Positions 26,602-35,338 of a stretch of DNA of 64,000 nt are shown here, piece after piece (position 1 is the first letter of the stretch; every line of letters starts with the position of its first letter). This DNA is from Alphaproteobacteria bacterium (GTDB taxonomy: Bacteria > Pseudomonadota > Alphaproteobacteria > Sphingomonadales > Emcibacteraceae): NCBI GenBank assembly GCA_020446675.1, contig JAGREE010000018.1:1-64000 (forward strand), given 5' to 3'. Position numbers and translations under genes: made by a program. The notes below the pieces were generated by a model. That model searched no databases. It saw only the letters and a program-made list of their open reading frames with translations, and had not been told where the DNA came from.

Positions 26602-28293
26602 ATGGCTACATACGAAGGTTTTGAATATGATGTTGTCATCGTAGGTTCAGGTGCTGGCGGTGGTATGGCTGCTCACATCCTGACCGAAGCAGGCATACGT
26701 GTGCTGATGCTGGAAGCGGGACGTGATTATGATCCGGTCACAGAAACACCGATGTTTATGGAAAATCATCAGGCCCCTTTAAGGGGCGTGAGCACATCTG
26801 ACAAGGATTTTGGTTATTATGACGGTACCGTTGACGGCGGCTGGACTGTGCCGGGGGAGCCTTATACGAAGGCGGAAGGAACTGAATTTCTATGGTGGCG
26901 GGCACGGATGCTCGGCGGGCGAACCAATCATTTCGGCCGCTATGTGCCACGCTTTAATGATCGGGATTTTAAGCCTTTCAGTCATGATGGTCTTGGTGTT
27001 GACTGGCCGCTTGATTATGATGAGGTACAACCCTGGTATGATAAATGTGAAAAACTGGTTGGTGTTTCCGGCAACAATCCGGGCATTTATGATGTGCCCG
27101 ATTCAGGAGAAGGCGTATTGCAGCCGCATGCCCAGCCCAGAGTTTATGAACTATTGGTAAAGGCAGCCTGCGAAAAACTTGGCCTTCCCATTGTGCCAAT
27201 GCGCCGCGCGGTACTGACGCGCCCTATTGGCGATCGGGAAGCCTGCTTCAATGCGACACACTGCGGCCGTGGATGCGCCATCGGGGCCGCATTCCAGACA
27301 ACAACATCGGTCATTCCCTGGGCGAAAGATACAGGAAATTTAAGGCTGGTGACGGATGCCATGGTCAAAGAAGTCCATCTTGATGAGAATGGAAAGGCTT
27401 CTGGTGTGACATTTGTAAACAGAAAAACGAGGGAAGATGTAAGAGTTGGTGCAAGGGTTGTTATTCTGGCTGCCAGTGCCTGTGAAACAGCGCGGCTAAT
27501 GCTCAATTCAAAAAGTGAAAAATTTCCAAATGGACTTGCCAATTCCAGTGGGCAGGTGGGCCGAAACCTTATGGACAGTACCGGCGCGGATATTAGCGGC
27601 CATATTCCGGCCCTTAAAGGACGTCCAAGATATAATGAAGACGGCCTTGCCGGAAACCATCTTTATATCCCGTGGTGGGATTATGAGGGACAGGATAATG
27701 GCAGTGTTAAATTCAAGCGCGGTTACCATCTTGAAATAGATGGTGGCTTTGAAGCACCAAGCATGGGTGTCGGCGCGAATGTCGATGGCTATGGGGCTTC
27801 AGCAAAACAGGCTGTCAGGGACGAGTATGGTAGTAATATTACCTTTGCCCTGCGGGGGGAAATGGTGGTCAGTGATGATTGTTACTGTGAAATTGACCCT
27901 GATGTAAAAGATAAATGGGGTATCCCTGTCCTTAAATTTCATTGGAAATGGTCGGAAGAAGAACTTAACCAGACAGCCCATGGGCTTGAATGGGGCGAAA
28001 AAATTATTAAAGCCATGGGCGGATATGTCACTTCGCCAAATAGAAAACCGGAAGAAGCTATTCTCGCTGGCGGGCAGATTATTCATGAAGTCGGCACGAC
28101 AAGAATGGGCGATAACCCGAAAACTTCGGTTACCAACAAATGGGGCCAAACCTGGGATGTGGATAACCTTTATATAATGGACGGGGGTGTATTTGCATCA
28201 AATCCACATAAAAATTGCACCATTACCATTCTTACCCTGGCGATGAAAAATGCAACTGAGCTTGCCACAAAAATTAAGGGAGGCCAGCTATGA
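26602..28293 (+). CDS. GMC-family FAD oxidoreductase (sugar/glycoside dehydrogenase large subunit)
   Basis: 563 aa. N-terminal Rossmann FAD motif VVIVGSGAGGGMAAHIL (residues 11-27), a Cys-containing stretch CFNATHCGRGCAIGAAF, and the C-terminal catalytic His-Asn region NPHKNCTITIL are all seen. It overlaps the downstream subunit-3 gene by four bases. With that partner it resembles gluconate 2-dehydrogenase or glycoside 3-dehydrogenase, probably moved to the periplasm as a complex by the partner's Tat signal. No cytochrome c subunit is linked. Confidence 0.92.
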   Translation: MATYEGFEYDVVIVGSGAGGGMAAHILTEAGIRVLMLEAGRDYDPVTETPMFMENHQAPLRGVSTSDKDFGYYDGTVDGGWTVPGEPYTKAEGTEFLWWRARMLGGRTNHFGRYVPRFNDRDFKPFSHDGLGVDWPLDYDEVQPWYDKCEKLVGVSGNNPGIYDVPDSGEGVLQPHAQPRVYELLVKAACEKLGLPIVPMRRAVLTRPIGDREACFNATHCGRGCAIGAAFQTTTSVIPWAKDTGNLRLVTDAMVKEVHLDENGKASGVTFVNRKTREDVRVGARVVILAASACETARLMLNSKSEKFPNGLANSSGQVGRNLMDSTGADISGHIPALKGRPRYNEDGLAGNHLYIPWWDYEGQDNGSVKFKRGYHLEIDGGFEAPSMGVGANVDGYGASAKQAVRDEYGSNITFALRGEMVVSDDCYCEIDPDVKDKWGIPVLKFHWKWSEEELNQTAHGLEWGEKIIKAMGGYVTSPNRKPEEAILAGGQIIHEVGTTRMGDNPKTSVTNKWGQTWDVDNLYIMDGGVFASNPHKNCTITILTLAMKNATELATKIKGGQL

Positions 28294-29003
28294 ATAAAAA
28301 TTATATTTCAAGAATAAACCGTCGTGACAGCCTGAAGTGGCTGGGGTCTTTAACATCCTATGTGGTGATTGGCGGCGTTGTCGTTTCGTGTGATGCGCCG
28401 TCCCCCGAACTGCCGGATGTGAAAAAGGGAAGCAATTGGCCGGATATGAAATTCGGCAAAATCACCGGCCCCAAATACGGGCAGGATCCGGATTTGTTAA
28501 ATCCGACAACGCCATGGTCCCTTACTTTGGATAAAAACCAGCTTAATCTGGTGGCACATTTAAGTGATATAATTTGTCCTGCAGATGATAATGGCCCTTC
28601 GGCGGTGGAAGTCGGTGTTCCGGATGTCATTGACGAATGGGTCAGCGCACCATATGAAACGCAGCATAATGACCGGGAGCTTATTTTAAATGGTCTTCAA
28701 TGGTTGGACGATGAAGCAAATCGCCGTTTTAAAAAGGGTTTTATGGATTTGGGCCCGGATGAACAGATACAGATTATCGACGACATTGCGTATTCTGCCA
28801 AAGCTGATGATCCTGAATTTGAACATGCGGTCCTCTTCTTTGCCAAACTACGGACTCTGGTTTTTGGGGCCTATTTCACCAGTCCTGAAGGAATGACGGA
28901 TATTGGCTATATGGGCAATACCCCCATACTGGGTGATTATCCCGGCCCGACAGGTGAGGCGATGGCGCATTTAAATGAAATAATTGCAAATATGCCTGGT
29001 TAA
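28290..29003 (+). CDS. Gluconate 2-dehydrogenase subunit-3 family protein
   Basis: 237 aa. The N-terminus INRRDSLKWLGSLTSYVVIG followed by VVSC is a Tat-type signal with a possible lipoprotein Cys. The rest matches the small-subunit family: NLVAHLSDIICPADDNGPSA and the late GAYFTSPEGMTDIGYMGN. In known complexes this subunit carries the GMC flavoprotein across the membrane. Coupled to it by an ATGA overlap. Confidence 0.9.
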   Translation: MNKNYISRINRRDSLKWLGSLTSYVVIGGVVVSCDAPSPELPDVKKGSNWPDMKFGKITGPKYGQDPDLLNPTTPWSLTLDKNQLNLVAHLSDIICPADDNGPSAVEVGVPDVIDEWVSAPYETQHNDRELILNGLQWLDDEANRRFKKGFMDLGPDEQIQIIDDIAYSAKADDPEFEHAVLFFAKLRTLVFGAYFTSPEGMTDIGYMGNTPILGDYPGPTGEAMAHLNEIIANMPG

Positions 29004-29012
29004 AGTGGGAAC

Positions 29013-29783
29013 TTATTCCTCCCACTCTGCCTCATAGATTTGCCTGGCCTCATCCGCCGCATTACTGCTCACACTTAAATAAGGGGTGCCATGGTCCGGT
29101 TTTGGCCTGATCCGCGTGGTAATGTCCAATCCATGTGCCCCGTCGGGCCCGGCGGTAAAGCCGTGTATGTAGTTCCGGTCCAGAGAAACCAGATTTATGT
29201 TGCCCGGTGTTAATTGCTGATCCACGGTTTTACGAACCCTGAAGGATTTTCCGGGGATATAGTCCTGATCATTATCCGCAATTTCATAATTTTCAACGCG
29301 GGCGTCGCCGCCAAGTCCGATTGTGACGACATTGCCGTAATCATGGCGATGAAGGCGGATTTGGGTATTGGGAGCCATGCGCCAATGAAGAACAGTAAAT
29401 CCATCACCGCCCGGGGTAAATCCAATATCTGTGCCGGGTTTGAAGCTTTGGGTGCTGTCATTCCAGGCAACAGGCTCGGGGACAGTTTTTATTCGGGCGG
29501 CAATCGCCGCAAGCGAATGAAGATACTGGTCCTGTCCTTCGGTGGAGGTGTCGCCTACCAATGATTTTGCCAATGGGTTTGCGAGCGATAAAAACTGCTC
29601 ATAGGAAAATGTGTCTGATTGGGCAAAAACTTTTCGCAAGGGAATTGATGACATTAGACCGCCAAGTAGCGTTGATGACAGGCCACCAATTAAAAACGTT
29701 CGTCTTCGGACAAATACGCCGTCTGCGACTTCAATTTCATTTTCATTTTCTGATTGTGACATAATTTTGCAGAATTCAGTCAT
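29013..29783 (-). CDS. Tat-exported cupin-domain protein
   Basis: 256 aa. A Tat-like signal RRRTFLIGGLSSTLLGG begins at residue ~26 after a long polar N-terminus. The cupin strand pair around FTVLHWRMAPNTQIRLHRHDYG carries likely metal ligands, and later NYIHGFTAGPDGAHGLD. Start at ATG 29783 is preferred because GGGAG lies about nine bases upstream. It converges on the GDH subunit-3 gene. Function not known. Confidence 0.75.
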   Translation of the reverse strand: MTEFCKIMSQSENENEIEVADGVFVRRRTFLIGGLSSTLLGGLMSSIPLRKVFAQSDTFSYEQFLSLANPLAKSLVGDTSTEGQDQYLHSLAAIAARIKTVPEPVAWNDSTQSFKPGTDIGFTPGGDGFTVLHWRMAPNTQIRLHRHDYGNVVTIGLGGDARVENYEIADNDQDYIPGKSFRVRKTVDQQLTPGNINLVSLDRNYIHGFTAGPDGAHGLDITTRIRPKPDHGTPYLSVSSNAADEARQIYEAEWEE

Positions 29784-29850
29784 ATGTTAGTGCTCCCAAA
29801 TCAGCATAATTGCCTATCTGATAGTAAAGGTGAATTCTAATTCCTGTCAA

Positions 29851-30795
29851 TTAATCCCGGTCATCCTCTTTATCTTCAACAAATAGTGTCACCGATTGAC
29901 GTGGGGTTTCATTGACCCGAAGTTCAAAAATATCTGGACGCGCATAATGCCCGATAACATCCATATCATAACGGGCGCGGGTAATTTCATCTAAATCAAC
30001 CTCGGCAGAAATAAGCCCTTCACTTCCTATTAGTGGGCCAGCCAGACGTGTGCCAAGCGGGCCCAATATAACGCTGCCACCGCTGATCAGGTCATCATCA
30101 TCTGACCAGTTTGCAATTTCCATTCCCAGTGCTTTTGGTGAAGGTTGATACTGACAGGCGCTTACAACAAAGCATCGCCCTTCAAGGGCAATGTGCTGCA
30201 TAGTGGATTGCCACACGGGACGCGCGTCAACCGTTGGCGCACACCAGATTTCAATGCCTTTAGCATACATGGCGGTTCGCAGCAGTGGCATATAATTTTC
30301 CCAGCATATAATGGCTCCGGCCTTACCGGCCTGTGTTTCGACAACAGGCAGGGTGGAGCCGTCACCCTGACCCCAGATCAAACGCTCTGAACCGGTCGGC
30401 ATCAGTTTTCGGTGTTTGCGGGTAAGGCCCAATTCCGGATCAATAAAAATGGCGGTGCAGTATAAAGTGGATCCTGATTTTTCGATAACACCGGCGACTA
30501 TCGTTGTTTCTGTCCTTTTTGAAAGAGTGCAAAGCTCGGATATTTCAGGGCCTGATAGTTCAACGGCCTGATCAAAATAGTTCTGATAGCTCTTTCTTCC
30601 GCTTTCCAGCCGAAAGCCAAGCTGGGTACCGAAGCTTTCGCCTTTTGGATAACCGCCCAGGATCGCTTCAGGCAAAACCAGAATATCTGATCCTGCGGCA
30701 ATGATTTCTTTTTCGTAGCTCAGAATTTTATCCAGAGTCGCCCTCGTACCCTCCAATGAGGCACCAATCTGAAGAACAGAGAGTGTTTTTTTCAT
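29851..30795 (-). CDS. Nitrilase-family carbon-nitrogen hydrolase
   Basis: 314 aa. The triad is complete: Glu43 in [11 protein letters not shown], Lys130 in HRKLMPT, Cys164 in [12 protein letters not shown]. The CWEN context and the [11 protein letters not shown] segment are characteristic of true nitrilases (nitrile to carboxylate and ammonia), closer to these than to the amidase domain of the fusion at 1211. Single gene; promoter region shared with ompW. Confidence 0.9.
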   Translation of the reverse strand: MKKTLSVLQIGASLEGTRATLDKILSYEKEIIAAGSDILVLPEAILGGYPKGESFGTQLGFRLESGRKSYQNYFDQAVELSGPEISELCTLSKRTETTIVAGVIEKSGSTLYCTAIFIDPELGLTRKHRKLMPTGSERLIWGQGDGSTLPVVETQAGKAGAIICWENYMPLLRTAMYAKGIEIWCAPTVDARPVWQSTMQHIALEGRCFVVSACQYQPSPKALGMEIANWSDDDDLISGGSVILGPLGTRLAGPLIGSEGLISAEVDLDEITRARYDMDVIGHYARPDIFELRVNETPRQSVTLFVEDKEDDRD

Positions 30796-30871
30796 TTATT
30801 TCTTTCTGATCTGGGTTGAAGTTCCATTTTTCTGATATTTTTTTTTAGCTATGGCAATTATTGCAAGTTAA

Positions 30872-30885
30872 TTGACCCCGGTCAA
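30872..30885. promoter_or_regulatory. FNR/FixK-type box upstream of ompW
   Basis: TTGACCCCGGTCAA has perfect five-base arms TTGAC / GTCAA around CCCG, and fits the TTGA-N6-TCAA pattern of FNR/FixK/DNR regulators. It ends 60 nt before the ompW ATG, a position suited to activation under low oxygen. The divergent nitrilase could also be affected. Confidence 0.75.
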
Positions 30886-30945
30886 AGATTTTAAGTCTCT
30901 AATAATCGTATTGATGGCTTAACAAAAACTGACAGGAGGAATAAA

Positions 30946-31578
30946 ATGTCAAAAAAATTACTTGCGGGTCTTGGACTTTTCGCAGCTTCAATGGTTTCAG
31001 CTGAAATGGCCTCTGCACAGCAGGCAGGTGATCTGTTTGTGCGTGCACGTGGTATTTATGTAGCACCTCATGAAAGTGCAACGACATCAATTGGCGGTAC
31101 AGTGGATATTGATAATAAAATTGTACCAGAAGTTGATTTTACATATTTCGTTGCCGACAATATCGGTGTTGAGCTGATTGCAGCAACAACAAAGCATAAT
31201 GTGGCTGGTATTGGTACCGCTCTTGGTGCATCTGCTGACCTCGGTAGTGCATGGTTATTACCGCCAACACTTTCTTTGCAATATCATGTTCCAACAGGAA
31301 CCGGTTTTAAGCCATATTTTGGTGCAGGTGTGAACTACACTTTTTTCTATAGCGAAAAAGCAGCTGGCGGAGCCATTACAGGCTTTAATCTGAAAGACAG
31401 TTTCGGCTTCTCTTTGCAAGCAGGCGCAGATTTTGAAATTGCTGAAGATACATTTATTAACTTAGATGTTAAGAAATTGTTCCTGAGAACTGATGCCAGC
31501 ATTAACGGTGGTGCAGTGACAGCTAAAGTAAAAATTGATCCATGGATTATTGGTGCCGGTATCGGTAAGAAATTCTAA
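30946..31578 (+). CDS. ompW: OmpW-family outer membrane protein
   Basis: 210 aa with a signal peptide ending ASAQQ. It has the eight-strand OmpW pattern: VRARGIYVAPHES at the start, PTLSLQYHVPTGTGFKPYFGAGVNYTFF in the middle, FINLDVKKLFLRTDA and a C-terminal aromatic (KKF). Strong ribosome site CAGGAGG. Codon use and the strong site suggest high expression. An FNR-type box lies upstream, in line with known oxygen control of ompW in other bacteria. Confidence 0.93.
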   Translation: MSKKLLAGLGLFAASMVSAEMASAQQAGDLFVRARGIYVAPHESATTSIGGTVDIDNKIVPEVDFTYFVADNIGVELIAATTKHNVAGIGTALGASADLGSAWLLPPTLSLQYHVPTGTGFKPYFGAGVNYTFFYSEKAAGGAITGFNLKDSFGFSLQAGADFEIAEDTFINLDVKKLFLRTDASINGGAVTAKVKIDPWIIGAGIGKKF

Positions 31579-31600
31579 TATACCCTCACTATGAACTTAA

Positions 31601-31632
31601 AAGGCCTGTTTTTTCGAACAGGCCTTTTTTTA
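31601..31632. terminator. Terminator of ompW, probably bidirectional
   Basis: AAGGCCTGTT (31601-31610) / AACAGGCCTT (31617-31626) followed by a T run on the plus strand; the minus strand has TTTT after the stem, and can serve the PLP lyase ending at 31639. Confidence 0.9.
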
Positions 31633-31638
31633 TGGTTT

Positions 31639-32871
31639 TTAAGCAACACTTCTTTCAGCGTTATGTGCTGACAATTTAATATTATCTAAAGCTGATCTTA
31701 AATCCTCCATAATATCATCCGGTGTTTCAAGGCCAATTGAAATACGGACCAGACTATCGGAAATATCATGTTCTGCCCGTTCTTCCGGTGTATAGGTCGA
31801 ATGGGTCATGCTGGCCGGGTGCTGGATAAGTGTATCCACATCACCAAGGCTGACAGCGCGTTTGATCAGTTTAAGATTATTCATAAACCGCATTCCAGTG
31901 GCGAGCCCGCCAACAAGTTCAAAGGCAATCATACCGCCGGGTTTGCTCATTTGTCTGGTGGCGACATCATGCTGCTCAAAGCTCGCGAGGCCCGGATAAT
32001 AAACTTTGCTAACAGCAGGGTGGGCTTCAAGCATATGGGCAACTTTTTCAGCGCTGCTGCAATGACGGTCCATGCGGATTTCCAGAGTTTTTAGCCCGCG
32101 CATAATCTGGTAAGCGGTTAGCGGTGCCATCACGGCCCCGGTCATATCCTTTACCCCTTCAAGCCGAATGCGGGTTATCATCTCTTCCGGTCCGGCAATG
32201 ATGCCGGCGATCAGGTCGCCATGACCGCCCAGATATTTTGTGGCTGAATGAACCACAATATCAGCGCCAAGGGCGATAGGCTGTGTCAGATATGGTGTTG
32301 CATAAGTATTATCAACCACGGTGGTGATATTATGCTCTTTGGCAATTTTACAGACGGCCGCAATATCAACAAGGCGCATATTCGGGTTTGCCGGGGTTTC
32401 AAAATAGATGACTTTGGTTTTATCGGAAATTTGCCCACGGATATTTTCCGGATTTTTCATATCAACATGTTTGATGCTGACGCCGAATTTGGTCAGGCCA
32501 TGCCGGAAGAAAGAAAATGTGCAGCCATAAAGGGTTTTATCAACGATGATTTCATCACCCTGCTCAAGCAAGGTCCATAAAGTTGAGGTAATGGCCCCCA
32601 TACCGGAGGCGGTTGCCATTGCGGCTTCCGCCCCTTCAAGGCTTGCCAGACGTTGCTCGAGAAGGGAGAGGGTCGGATTTGAAATGCGGCTATAAACATG
32701 CCCTGGACGTTCACCGGCAAATATGTCACCGCCCTGTTCCGCTGTTTCAAAAGCAAATGTTGATGTCATATAGACAGGAGGAACCAATGCCCCGTCCGAT
32801 GTTGCGGGATCATATCCCAGATGGATCGCCCGTGTGGCAAAACCGAGTTTATTTTCATTGTCGGATGTCAT
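31639..32871 (-). CDS. Methionine gamma-lyase-like PLP enzyme (Cys/Met metabolism family)
   Basis: 410 aa fold type I PLP enzyme. The cofactor Lys lies in VVHSATKYLGGHGDLIAG, with YSRISNPT and ATASGMGAI as family marks. The organisation most resembles methionine gamma-lyase; cystathionine gamma-lyase/synthase or O-acetylhomoserine sulfhydrylase cannot be ruled out by eye. It faces a Lrp-type gene, an arrangement often seen for lyases induced by their amino acid. Confidence 0.88.
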   Translation of the reverse strand: MTSDNENKLGFATRAIHLGYDPATSDGALVPPVYMTSTFAFETAEQGGDIFAGERPGHVYSRISNPTLSLLEQRLASLEGAEAAMATASGMGAITSTLWTLLEQGDEIIVDKTLYGCTFSFFRHGLTKFGVSIKHVDMKNPENIRGQISDKTKVIYFETPANPNMRLVDIAAVCKIAKEHNITTVVDNTYATPYLTQPIALGADIVVHSATKYLGGHGDLIAGIIAGPEEMITRIRLEGVKDMTGAVMAPLTAYQIMRGLKTLEIRMDRHCSSAEKVAHMLEAHPAVSKVYYPGLASFEQHDVATRQMSKPGGMIAFELVGGLATGMRFMNNLKLIKRAVSLGDVDTLIQHPASMTHSTYTPEERAEHDISDSLVRISIGLETPDDIMEDLRSALDNIKLSAHNAERSVA

Positions 32872-32911
32872 GCGTCTTCTCCTGAAACTGCAAAATGATT
32901 GACTGCAGCAA

Positions 32912-32967
32912 TTATAGCAAAAAATTGAAGCAATGTGCTTGCGTAGTTTACCAATAATTTGCTATAA
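32912..32967. promoter_or_regulatory. Inverted repeat in the lyase/Lrp divergent promoter
   Basis: TTATAGCAAA (32912-32921) and TTTGCTATAA (32958-32967) are exact inverted repeats with centres 46 nt apart, about four to five helical turns. They are probable binding half-sites for the adjacent Lrp protein. Confidence 0.65.
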
Positions 32968-32995
32968 ATTGGCAGAATATGCCAAGGAATTTATA

Positions 32996-33451
32996 ATGGA
33001 CGCAATTGATCGTAAAATTATAAGAGTTTTGCAGCAGGATGGAAGACTGAGTAATCAGGAACTGGCAGACCGGGTCGGACTGTCACCATCGCCCTGTCTT
33101 CGCCGGGTCAGGAAGTTGGAGGATGAAGGGATCATTACAGGATATACGGCCCTTGTTGATCATGACAAATATGGTTTGGCGCTCAGTGTGTTTATTCATA
33201 TTCGGCTTGAGCGTCATTCTGATGACTGTATTAAGTCCTTTGAAAATGGAATTGCCGATCTTGATGAGGTTATGGAATGTTATCTGATGACGGGAACGTC
33301 AGACTATTTGCTTCATGTGGTTAGTGAAAATCTGAAAAGTTATGAAAAATTTGTCCGTGAAAAAATTTCGACCATTCCCGGGGTCGGCGCGATTGATTCA
33401 AGCTTCGTATTCGGGCGGGTTAAGCGTAAAATGACTTTTCCCGCCCTGTAA
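32996..33451 (+). CDS. Lrp/AsnC-family regulator adjacent to PLP lyase
   Basis: 151 aa from ATG 32996 (AAGGA upstream); the longer frame from 32933 runs through the operator region and is rejected. HTH LSNQELADRVGLSPSPCLRRV and the AsnC domain (LSVFIHIRLERH, VMECYLMTGTSDYLLHV) are clear. Probably controls the divergent methionine gamma-lyase-like gene. Confidence 0.93.
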   Translation: MDAIDRKIIRVLQQDGRLSNQELADRVGLSPSPCLRRVRKLEDEGIITGYTALVDHDKYGLALSVFIHIRLERHSDDCIKSFENGIADLDEVMECYLMTGTSDYLLHVVSENLKSYEKFVREKISTIPGVGAIDSSFVFGRVKRKMTFPAL

Positions 33452-33453
33452 GG

Positions 33454-33852
33454 TTACATCATTCCGAGAAGGTTTAGCGCAAGAACCACTTCCGCAACAA
33501 ATGAAAGGGCGAAGGCAAGTGTCCGTGCCACCGGAATCCCCAGTACATAAATAATATAATGTGCGAGACGGGCCAGGAAATAAAGCATGCACATTGTTGC
33601 AGTAAGTGACGTGCTGACACCGAGCATTTGTGTGGCGATCACCAGCGGTGCAAATATAACCAGATTTTCCACAGCATTATTATGGGCAGCATGAGCGCGA
33701 ACGGCCCAGGCGGCTTCCGGTTTGTCGTCGGGTGAAGGATTTCCCATTGCGCCCATAAGGCCACGAACCATGATGCGGTTTAAAATATATGGCAGCCAGA
33801 ACAATGCTGTCATAAGGGTGGTTAAAACTAACCAGTATAATTCTTCAGTCAT
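33454..33852 (-). CDS. MAPEG-family membrane protein
   Basis: 132 aa with four predicted spans. MAPEG marks include RAHAAHNNAVENLVIFAPLV and a C-terminal YFLARLAHYIIYVLGIP. Bacterial MAPEG proteins are glutathione- or leukotriene-synthase relatives of mostly unknown substrate. Convergent with the Lrp gene (2 nt). Confidence 0.9.
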   Translation of the reverse strand: MTEELYWLVLTTLMTALFWLPYILNRIMVRGLMGAMGNPSPDDKPEAAWAVRAHAAHNNAVENLVIFAPLVIATQMLGVSTSLTATMCMLYFLARLAHYIIYVLGIPVARTLAFALSFVAEVVLALNLLGMM

Positions 33853-34172
33853 TTTATTCTCCTGTTGTTATAGTCTTTATAAATTTTTAGGCCGAATTAA
33901 AGTGATCGTGGCAGGGCGTAAATGCTGCCACGATGAATTTTTTTCTGTTTTAAAACTCGTGCTGGGGACGGAAAAAATGTTATTGGTTCTCTGTGCCGAA
34001 AAGACATTTCGGCAATTTATCAGGAACAGCTTCATACTTGCTATGAACACACCACCCTCCCATGTCAACAGGCATATCTTTATCAATTATTTCAATGCCT
34101 TGAGGAAGGCATCATACTATAAATTCAAAGAACAAGCAAAAGCTTTGCTAGTGTGGTTTGTGCATTCTTTGA
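33853..34172. other. Intergenic region with two strong hairpins
   Basis: ATCGTGGCAG (33905-33914) / CTGCCACGAT (33925-33934) is a perfect 10-bp stem followed by GAATTTTTTT. TGCCGAAA (33994-34001) / TTTCGGCA (34007-34014) is a second 8-bp stem. Neither flanking gene reads toward them on the plus strand, so they could belong to a small RNA. The frames here have no family resemblance. Confidence 0.45.
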
Positions 34173-35237
34173 TTAGGCACCCGCCAGGCTCTTAACAATT
34201 TTGCGCATAATGACGCCGGGTTTATCGGCTTTGATGCCAATTTCCCGGTAATCATGCTGATCACGTTCAAACATCGCTTGCAATAATTTTATTGCATAAA
34301 CATCTTCGTCGAAACCGGCCTGGACCATTTCGCCCTGCTTTTTGCTATAGTCCTTATCATCAAGGGCATAATTTCGGGCGATGAACCAAAAATAATGGCA
34401 GCTGCGTTCACTTTCCGGGGTCAGATAGTGATTGACATAATGGCCGACGGCCGGTTGTTCATTGCCACTTTCATCAAGGGGAATGAGGAGGCCATAGCCC
34501 TTATTGGTGGCCGGTGAGACATATTTGCCGCCAGATTTATAAAGAACTTTCTGATTGCCAAAATCCAGCTTCGGATGAAAAAAGGGCTTTAGCATATTCC
34601 AGTCTTCGAGCTGACGGTAAAAGGTGACCTGATTGCCATGCTGTTCCACCCTGATCGGGGCCGCGGTATATTCTTTTGGGAATTTGAAAGTTGATGCATG
34701 CAGAAAGGGAAGATGCGACAGATCACACAGATTTTCATGAAGCAGGATATAACTTCCCTCCATATAATTATATTTGCCGACAACATGGGTCCATTTGTTC
34801 ATGTCATGGACCGGAAGTTCAGGAATGTCCGCCTCGTCGGCATCGGCATAATCGCCCATCCAGACCCAGACCAGTGGGCCGATTTCCTTTGTTTTATATT
34901 TTTTAATTCCTGTGCGCGGGCATTTATCCTGACAGGGAACATCAATGATTTTACCGTCATGATTATATTTAATCCCATGGTAGCGACAGCGAATACCACC
35001 TTCCTCCAGTGTGCTTTGATCAAGCGGGAAGGAACGATGGGCACAGCGGTTCTGGAGGGCAATGGGGTTGCCATTTTCATCGCGGTAAAGCACAAGCGAA
35101 CGGTTTAAAATTGTTCGTTCGCGAAGCGCGCGCGTAAATTCATCGGCCAGTCCCGCGACATACCAGTAATCATAAAGCAGAGGTGTGTTAATATCGGCAA
35201 GGTCTTCGGCCGCATAGGATTTTATGGTTGCCATCAT
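34173..35237 (-). CDS. Rieske-type ring-hydroxylating oxygenase, alpha subunit
   Basis: 354 aa. Rieske ligands Cys65, His67, Cys84 and His87 (CAHRSFPL, CRYHGI). Mononuclear iron site with Asn169, Asp172, His175 and His180 in HENLCDLSHLPFLH. Overall similar to vanillate O-demethylase/phthalate-type oxygenases. No reductase is linked, so it must borrow one. Starts at the first of two adjacent ATGs. Substrate unknown; an aromatic O-demethylation is a reasonable guess. Confidence 0.92.
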   Translation of the reverse strand: MMATIKSYAAEDLADINTPLLYDYWYVAGLADEFTRALRERTILNRSLVLYRDENGNPIALQNRCAHRSFPLDQSTLEEGGIRCRYHGIKYNHDGKIIDVPCQDKCPRTGIKKYKTKEIGPLVWVWMGDYADADEADIPELPVHDMNKWTHVVGKYNYMEGSYILLHENLCDLSHLPFLHASTFKFPKEYTAAPIRVEQHGNQVTFYRQLEDWNMLKPFFHPKLDFGNQKVLYKSGGKYVSPATNKGYGLLIPLDESGNEQPAVGHYVNHYLTPESERSCHYFWFIARNYALDDKDYSKKQGEMVQAGFDEDVYAIKLLQAMFERDQHDYREIGIKADKPGVIMRKIVKSLAGA

Positions 35238-35338
35238 TATTCCTGTATTATTTTTGTTTTTTAAGTAGGCATCTTTTTAAAAGTAGATTATCACAGGACT
35301 TGTGAATATTACACTATATTTTGAGAGTGGTGGGACAA

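Noticed and set aside
33722..34195. Plus-strand frame of 157 codons between MAPEG and Rieske genes
   Set aside because: It overlaps the MAPEG gene start, has no family resemblance and runs through two hairpins.
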